The notes under the pieces were generated by a model that was not told the DNA's origin, searched no databases, and worked only from the letters and a program-made list of their open reading frames with translations. Below, in pieces: positions 57,801 through 64,000 of a DNA stretch of 64,000 nt. A program made the position numbers and the translations under genes. Positions within the stretch are counted from its first letter, which is position 1; the number at the start of each line of letters is the position of its first letter. The stretch spans positions 1 through 64,000 of the forward strand of contig JADNRX010000047.1 of NCBI GenBank assembly GCA_015501595.1. Direction: 5' to 3'. Origin of the DNA: Hymenopellis radicata (Eukaryota; Basidiomycota; Agaricomycetes; Agaricales; Physalacriaceae).

Positions 57801-60626
57801 CGCCAGAAGCAGAGGATCTCAAGGTTGAGAAGGACCATATGGAACATCAGCTTCGGCTAGTGCGGGCGCAGATGAAGCGAGTGATCGACGCACGGGCGCG
57901 GGGAGAGGAGAATTTGGAGGACATGGATTTTGAGCCGACAATCTACACGGCGCGTCAGCTGAGGCTGATTCGGCGCGTGTTGGACAAGTGGAGGGCACAT
58001 CGTTCGTTTTCGATGGCTGAGGTAGTCCTTTCCAGTGCTGTTTTGGTGAAGGAGGCGAATATCATTAGGTAAGAGCTTTTCTACGCTAAAGATCGAGGGT
58101 TTGACGTTTGTATGCAGCAAGGAACTGGGCAAGGACGTCTTGTATAATTTTACGATCGCGTCTGGAGGATCTTTAGCTGCCCCGGTATCTGCCGTCGACA
58201 CGATAGCAGGCCTTGACTCATTTGGGGACGTTTCCGACCCGGTACTGGCTTCGTCTACTCAGCCATCCGTGGCTATCAAAGTGGTCGACAAGCGCCATAA
58301 TGCCATCTACACTTGGTCCCTAGATCGCATGCAGCAGCAGGTTCGGCGTATGCGGAATCTGACGACGTATATTGATCGGCCATCGTACACGCAGCACTTC
58401 TCCTCTGACGAAGCGTTCTATGACTCACCAACACCAGAGTACTCCTTCATTGGCAATGCGCTCATTTCATTGGCTCCCCTCTCCCGCCGGCTATCGTCGA
58501 CGTCCACCGTTCCTATATTTTGCCGATACACCGCCGAGGCTATTGGGTCATGTCGTGTCGATATCAAGGTCGTCAATGTTGTGGCGTCCTCGAAATACTC
58601 GAATGGTTCTGTTCCTTCCACCCGGGCACCCTCACCTGCTCCCAACACCATTCTCCCCGGAAGCAAACTCACTTTCTTCGTGACGGTTGAATCCGTCAAG
58701 GGTCTCTCACCCCACGACTTCTCAGCTGTACACCTGCAAGTCCGGCTATCGGCTTTTGTTGGGCCGTCGATAGCTTCGGAAGAGGTCTTTCCCTCCACCG
58801 CCGTCGATTTCGAGACTCAGAGTGGTACCCTATCTGATCTCAAGTTCCGGCGCAACTTCACGATTGTGGCTACGACCAAGGTGCTGACGCATCTTCGGCA
58901 AGGGTATGCGCCGATAGAGTTCTTTGCTGCTACGCGGCCGACGTATTTGGAGCGCATGGAGCGTTGGGATGAGATGCGCGAGATTAAGATTGTTCCTCGC
59001 GGGTCTGGGACGTCTAGTCCCGAGTCTGGGAGCAGTCGACCGCCGACGCTTCCTCCTATGCGTCGCTCCGAGAATGACTTTGTGGTGCAGCAAATGCACG
59101 ACGTTGTCGCGTGGGTGCAACTTTGCGAGCTGGGGCCGAACGGCGAGTACACTCCTGTCCCTGTCGTTTCACAGGCTTCTATCGATCCCGGCTCGTTCTG
59201 TCTTCACCAGGGCCTTCAGCGCCGGATTGTGGTGTCCTTGTCGTCGAACTCTGGGCAGCAGTTCCCGTGGATAGAGATAACCAAGGTCCGGGTGGGCAAC
59301 GTGCGCCTTCTGGATCCCAAAGGACGCGTGCACGAGTCCACGTCGAAGGCGATGATCAATCTGCCTGTGCTGAAGGACCAGACGGTCGAGTTCAAGCCAG
59401 ACGGGACCGGCGGGCTCTCTGCGGAGATGCTGTGGGATTCGAGCGTGCACGACTCGATACTGCTGAACAGGGTCACGGCGGCGAACCAGCGCGTGCTCTT
59501 GCAGCTGAACTGGTCTGTTTCTGTGGCGACGTGCAGCGACCCGGTCCAGTTCAATGCGGACATTGCTATTACTATGCAGACGCGCGATGCGCGCCCGCCG
59601 TCCAAGTTCTTGACGTTCCTCGGCTCCAACAAGATCCTGTCCAAGACGAGCACGCTGTTCAGCGTGCGGCTCTCGCCACCGCTGACGCGTTCTCCGAAGG
59701 ACCTGTGGCGACTGGATACGTCTGAGAAGTACGTACGCGGGGAGGAGACGTTGGCGTCGTGGAAGCCCCGGGGCATCTCCGTTGTGGAGGACTATTCGCG
59801 CCTGGTGACAACGGAACGCCGTGCTGCTGACGTGCAGGCCATTCGCGTGATCCTGGCGACTTCGGTGCCCAAGCCCGCGCAGGCGGATACGCTGGCGTGG
59901 CGCGCGGAGGGGCTGATTAAGCGGTCGCTGGAGCTGTGGCAGAGGCGGTTTGGCCAGCTTGGTGACGTATGTGGTTATTTCTGTTGCGCCTCCCGCGATA
60001 CACTGATGCCGTTTTGTGTCAATCAGATTGTGCTGAGCCAGGAACCTGCCGATGATGATTCGTTCTCATCAGGCAAGAAGGTGTCGGAAGTCGACTCCCT
60101 TGAAGGAGTTAAGTTTGTCTCTGAAACGAAGGTTGTGCCACGCAGGTCAGTTCCATTGATGACTTTTTTTTCTTTTTTTACTGATTGTGAAACAGCGATA
60201 CTAATAGCGCAACGAAAAAGGGACATTTGATGATACTGACTGACGCTGGGCAGAATATTTGGGAAAGGCGGTGGTTCGTGTTGAAAAGGTCAGGTACTAT
60301 CTGTGACCCCCCAGGCGTGGTGCTGACGTGCGTGATGGCAGGCCGTATCTGCATATGTACAGCCGTTCCAACGAGCTGGAGGAGGTTGGCGTCGTGAGCT
60401 TGACCGGGACCAATGTGGAAAGCGACCCGCAGAAGGAGATGCTCCTAGGCGTGCGTGCTCGTCTATTTCCTGATGCCTACCTAACTAACGCGTGTCTGAA
60501 CAGAAACCGTTCTCGTTCACCCTCTTCACGTCGTCGAATTCGCATGCACTGGCCGCGCCCAGCGCAAAGGAGCTTCAGTCGTGGACAATGAAGCTCGATC
60601 CCACTCGTTTGGCTTCTACATCATGA
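54861..60626 (+). CDS. Kinesin-3 motor (UNC-104/KIF1A type)
   Basis: A plus-end microtubule motor for endosomes and vesicles. Twenty exons run from 54861 to 60626, about 1602 aa. The motor head has [12 protein letters not shown]-loop YGQTGSGKSYSMMG (about 108-121), switch [13 protein letters not shown], switch [15 protein letters not shown], and [15 protein letters not shown] neck/coiled segment ([13 protein letters not shown] ... [18 protein letters not shown]) leads to an FHA domain ([27 protein letters not shown], about 490-590). Then come the KIF1B-like and stalk regions ([42 protein letters not shown]) and a C-terminal PH domain ([29 protein letters not shown], about 1497-1595). Several exons are tiny: 55286-55297 (12), 55348-55366 (19), 55417-55427 (11) and 56843-56849 (7 nt). 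In the exon 57290-58068 the frame shifts once at about 57715-57730; removing one base restores [15 protein letters not shown] and the downstream phase. Confidence 0.95.
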
Positions 60627-61600
60627 CACTCGCTACTACATTATCACTAGTAACTATCTCTTCACTTGGGTTTTTTCTTTTCTTTACTTATTTTAGATAC
60701 CTTAATTTACCGTCCCTTGCTTTTCTGGATATCGCTCGCTATATACCGCTCGTTGTTGTCTAACTTATCCACTTAGATATCGATATCAGTCATATGTACT
60801 ACCCCCTCCCATACCTACCTATTATCACGACCCCATTTATGACTTTGAATCAAACGCTGCATAGACGATATGGTATACTACTTGGAGGTTGTTGGCTGCC
60901 GTGTACGGACACGGTCAAGAGTGCGAGGCACATGTTCGACGACCTCCAGGAACACGGTTCACTTCCCGATGAGTTGCGATGACCCACCGCGGATGGAAAT
61001 CGACATCTAATGTTATCTATCCCATGTCTTCAGAGCCCTGTAACGAACTCAATGTTGGTTGGGATTGTACTATTGAGACGTGCCACGATGCTGGGGATGT
61101 CTCAGTGCAAGTGAGTGATTCCACACACAGTATTGAGAGCCTGAGTTTATAAATAGGTGTGGAATAGGCTATAAACTGATATATCATACACGCGATGTGA
61201 GCCCTTCTTCAACCAGACGTTGATGTGGCGCGTGAACGAATCACAGGACCGAGATAGGGAGCTGCACTCCGTTCATCTCGGGCTGGCTATCATGGTGGAG
61301 GTTATATAAACATGGCAGGAACTGGACGAAGCCTTCATCTAACGACTTCTTCGCAAGGACCGGATGGGCAGCCTTGGCCACATCTCTCTATGTCCGTGTC
61401 ATACAGTAGATGTTTTGTCTGGAAATATACAAGATAGAAGTGTCTATGGAGATAACATGGCGGCATAGTGTGACAGATACGAAACCATCCGTTTGCGAAG
61501 TAAATAGATCAGAATCCTCTCGATGTCTCAATAAGCCAGAAAAGAAATAAAGATAGTTCGTTCCGATGTGTGTACAACCCTGGGTCCCTCTTATTGCATC
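60627..61600. other. Intergenic, no supported gene
   Basis: 3' flanks of the convergent kinesin and CFA synthase 2 genes. Short frames only. Confidence 0.45.
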
Positions 61601-63260
61601 CTAATCGCATAGTTCCGGCACGTCATTCTGAAGCTGGAATCAGCACACAACGATCAGAGCCAATAACCACTGGAGATACACTGACCTCCCGTATGAACGT
61701 CAACATATGGCACGTAATGTAGCCTTTCGCGAAACCGGCGCCTGCGTAAGCGAAGAGGTACATCCACTTCTTCTTGAAAGCTGTGTAGGAGCGGTCATCC
61801 CAAAGGCCCGGATAGTCTTTCGAAACTAGGTCCTGCGTCAAGTTCTGCTCGAGTCGCCGACCCCACTCCCGAAGCGTTCTCGGGTAATGTGCGGCGTGGT
61901 TCTCGACCCGCTCGAGATTGAAATGGGGCGAGGCGGCGTGGATGAGAGCGGAGGCGGATGGAAGACACGAGTTGGGCCACATGTACTTTCGCATAAAGTC
62001 CTCCGCTTGGTAAGAAGAATAACGCGACTCGGGGAACGTGGAGGCGGACACGACAGCAGTGGCGCCGTGGGGCTTCAGAGCGAAGGAGACGAGGTTGAAG
62101 TACTGCGCGTAGTACTTGGAGCCTACGTGCTCCAGCATCTCCACAGAAACGAAGGCGTCGAAGGCGTGCTCCCAGGATGTGGGTATATCGCGATAGTCCA
62201 TAAGGTGCACCGTGATCTTGTCGGACAGGCCAGCGGCGGCTATGCGTTCTTCCGCGAGAGTTCTCTGCTCGACGGAGAGCGTCAGAGTATCGACAGTGCA
62301 CCCGTAGGTTGCCGCAGCCTAAACCAAATACATCAGTAACAGCTTTAGGCTCATAAGAGGGAGAAATCACCTGGATGGCCAGCCCACCCCATCCAGAACC
62401 GAATTCGAGGATGCGGTCTCCCGGTTTTACTCGCGCTTGGCGGAGGACGTGGTGAATCTTGCGATGCTGGGCGGCCTCAAGATCCCCTGGTGTCGGACCA
62501 AGCTCAAGATCGCCACGCACCCCACCGTCGGAATCGCCCCATAACGCGCACGAGTACATCATCTCCTTCGAGAGGAAGGCTTTGAACAGCTCGTTCGACT
62601 GATCGTATGACGCGATCACATTCAAACGCGCATTCGATTTTGACTGGCCGAGAAATGAATTGTAGAAGCCGGAGATCGTAGATGTAATGCGGGAATACGT
62701 CGACGAGAGAGTGTCTTCCATCCCCGCTTGATTTTCTAGCCACAACTAGAAGGCAAGTTGAACGATTACGGTAACGGGGTGACGAGATGAAGGAGTACTG
62801 ACGTTCATTGCAGCTCTTAGATCCAGAAGCTCGATGTCGCCTATCATGTATGCTTCGCTGACTAAAATTATACTTAGCACACGAACAAGTGAGCAAGAGG
62901 GCGACGAGACATACATCCAAGATCACCAGACCTGTAGGGAAGACCGATGGATTGAATCTTCAAGGGTACTTGGGACGACGAGCCAAGGGAGACTCACAGC
63001 ATGAGACGGAGCCAGAAATTGTCGTTCACGACTTTGATGTGGACAAAGTTGGCGTCCTTTTGTTTTATGCCAAAGGCATGCGAACCTTCGTCATCGTCGA
63101 GAATGAGATAGCCGTGTAGTATGGCGTGTGGTAGCGCGGCGAGGATCGACTGGCGAGCTAGTGACGCTAGCCATGACCGGGGAGAAGGTATAGAGATTGC
63201 GCGTCGGAAAGGTGAAAGGGCACCGCCCGAAGGAAAGGAGACGCAAGGCTGAGATGACAT
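61601..63260 (-). CDS. Cyclopropane-fatty-acyl-phospholipid synthase 2
   Basis: Six exons: 62998-63260, 62915-62931 (17 nt), 62803-62861, 62371-62745, 61686-62318 and 61601-61633; 459 aa. All internal exon lengths are identical to those of the paralogue at 2996-4644, and every intron has the same phase. Motifs: GDLGFSEAYMIGDIELLDLRAAMN, the SAM loop ILEFGSGWGGLAIQ, AFDAFVSVEMLEHVG, AEDFMRKYMWPNSCLPS, FAYAGAGFAKGYITCHMLTF and a terminal LQNDVPELCD. The first exon (MSSQPCVSFPSGG) differs most from the paralogue. The reaction is the transfer of a SAM-derived carbon to an acyl-chain double bond at the membrane. TATAAA lies about 56 bp before the ATG. Two paralogues may differ in substrate position or in expression stage (inference). 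Confidence 0.94.
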
Positions 63261-63315
63261 GGCGGGAAAATCTGGAGGAGGGAATGAATGCTAGAGGTCG
63301 ACATAATCTATAGAC

Positions 63316-63321
63316 TTTATA
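63316..63321 (-). promoter_or_regulatory. TATA box of CFA synthase 2
   Basis: TATAAA on the minus strand about 56 bp before the ATG at 63260, mirroring the box in front of the paralogue. Confidence 0.5.
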
Positions 63322-63329
63322 CCTCTCCG

Positions 63330-64000
63330 CGAGAAGGTAACTCAGCATCTACCGGGTGCTGGGTTAGTTCTGTGAGGCACTCAGAAGAGTAATCTGCGAT
63401 GTTCATCGTCTACAGGTCCCCGGGTCGCAGAGAAAGGACGCATCTCGGATCTGAATCTAGTTTCATTTTAGAAGTATCATCGGGTGGTATTGTGGATTTC
63501 CAGAACGGAGACAAGCGGCTATAATGAGTATCGCGACCGCCTGAAGGAGTGTCAACATAATAGAAGGCACGAGGGGCCGAATCTAAATCGCGTCGTCCAA
63601 AGAGGATGATACGCCCCAGAGTTGATAGTCCGAGGTTTAATCATGAACCGGCAGAGAATTTTGGGCGTATTTAGGACTGGGAAACATGTTTAGACATGTT
63701 AACAGCACGGGGCTGCGAACTATGTATCATGATGGAGGCGGAACGCGTGCTTGAGTTAGATTCTGACGGGACGGAAGATGTATATGATTGAATAGTGGAA
63801 TGATAATCCGCCTTCTGTAACTCCGTTGATGGTGTTGTTTGTGAGGCACGTGGGCCGAACCAGACTACACTCCGGCACTCTTGTTCTCCTGACAGTGCTG
63901 CCGTCTATTGTCCCACGATGAGAGTAAGTACTAACTCCGGCGTCGGGTTGGTTTCCGGATTTCTGTTCTTGAAAAGTATCTGGGAATCCAATGGGACGTT
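63330..64000. other. Right-edge region, no supported gene
   Basis: Promoter side of CFA synthase 2, then A+T-richer sequence to the window end. No frame with recognisable features. Confidence 0.4.

Noticed and set aside
1..64000. CRISPR arrays, bacterial operons, rRNA
   Set aside because: No regularly spaced identical repeats, no Shine-Dalgarno-linked gene strings and no rRNA-like stretches were seen; the gene structure is eukaryotic throughout.

Overview
The window reads as nuclear DNA of a mushroom-forming basidiomycete (Agaricomycetes). The genes carry many short GT-AG introns of about 45-75 nt, exons as short as 7 nt, and families typical of that class: a FunK1-type kinase, a DUF6589 protein, a serine-rich secreted protein of the 'macrofage activating' type, and a tyrosine-recombinase remnant. 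Genes lie on both strands with their own promoters and no operon logic. Exon models were built by hand from splice sites, reading phase and family motifs; family names come from recognition, not from a search.

Layout. 18-500: SPT4 (-). 1308-2026: broken copy of a small lineage-specific gene family (-). 2996-4644: cyclopropane-fatty-acid synthase 1 (-). 6470-7110: partial copy of the PNUTS gene; 7160-7565: dead kinase fragment. 8054-11087: PNUTS/Ppn1-like PP1 regulator (-). 11445-12320: HMG-box protein (+). 14511-15442 and 16707-18408: tandem WW-domain paralogues (+). 19534-21467: gamma-glutamyltranspeptidase (+). 22728-24004: vWA protein (+). 24636-25479: intact member of the lineage-specific family (-). 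28121-32226: RAD16-type SNF2/RING ATPase (+). 32726-34357: secreted GPI-type protein (+). 34737-37428: FunK1 kinase (-). 39365-39988: secreted cupredoxin (+). 40186-42004: DUF1479 oxygenase-like protein (-). 42582-42823: a MITE. 43911-45554: DUF6589 protein (-). 46323-47850: single-pass membrane protein (+). 48145-49400: kinase debris with a direct repeat. 49447-50499: third family member (-). 51830-54235: decayed tyrosine-recombinase element with a tandem duplication. 54861-60626: kinesin-3 (+). 61601-63260: cyclopropane-fatty-acid synthase 2 (-).

How the genes relate. SPT4, the PNUTS-like protein and the HMG protein belong to transcription and chromatin, and RAD16 to repair of non-transcribed DNA. 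The kinesin-3 is a membrane-cargo motor. The two synthases share every splice position, including a 17-nt exon, and so are paralogues. The most novel item is a three-copy family with a repeated motif of the form P-L-x-R-x-x-A-x-Y and a C-terminal C-x2-C-x(20-21)-H-x3-C finger.

Caution: at least eight otherwise convincing genes carry single-base frame breaks, often beside short homopolymers. Either the assembly has indel errors or these genes are decaying; the sequence alone cannot decide.
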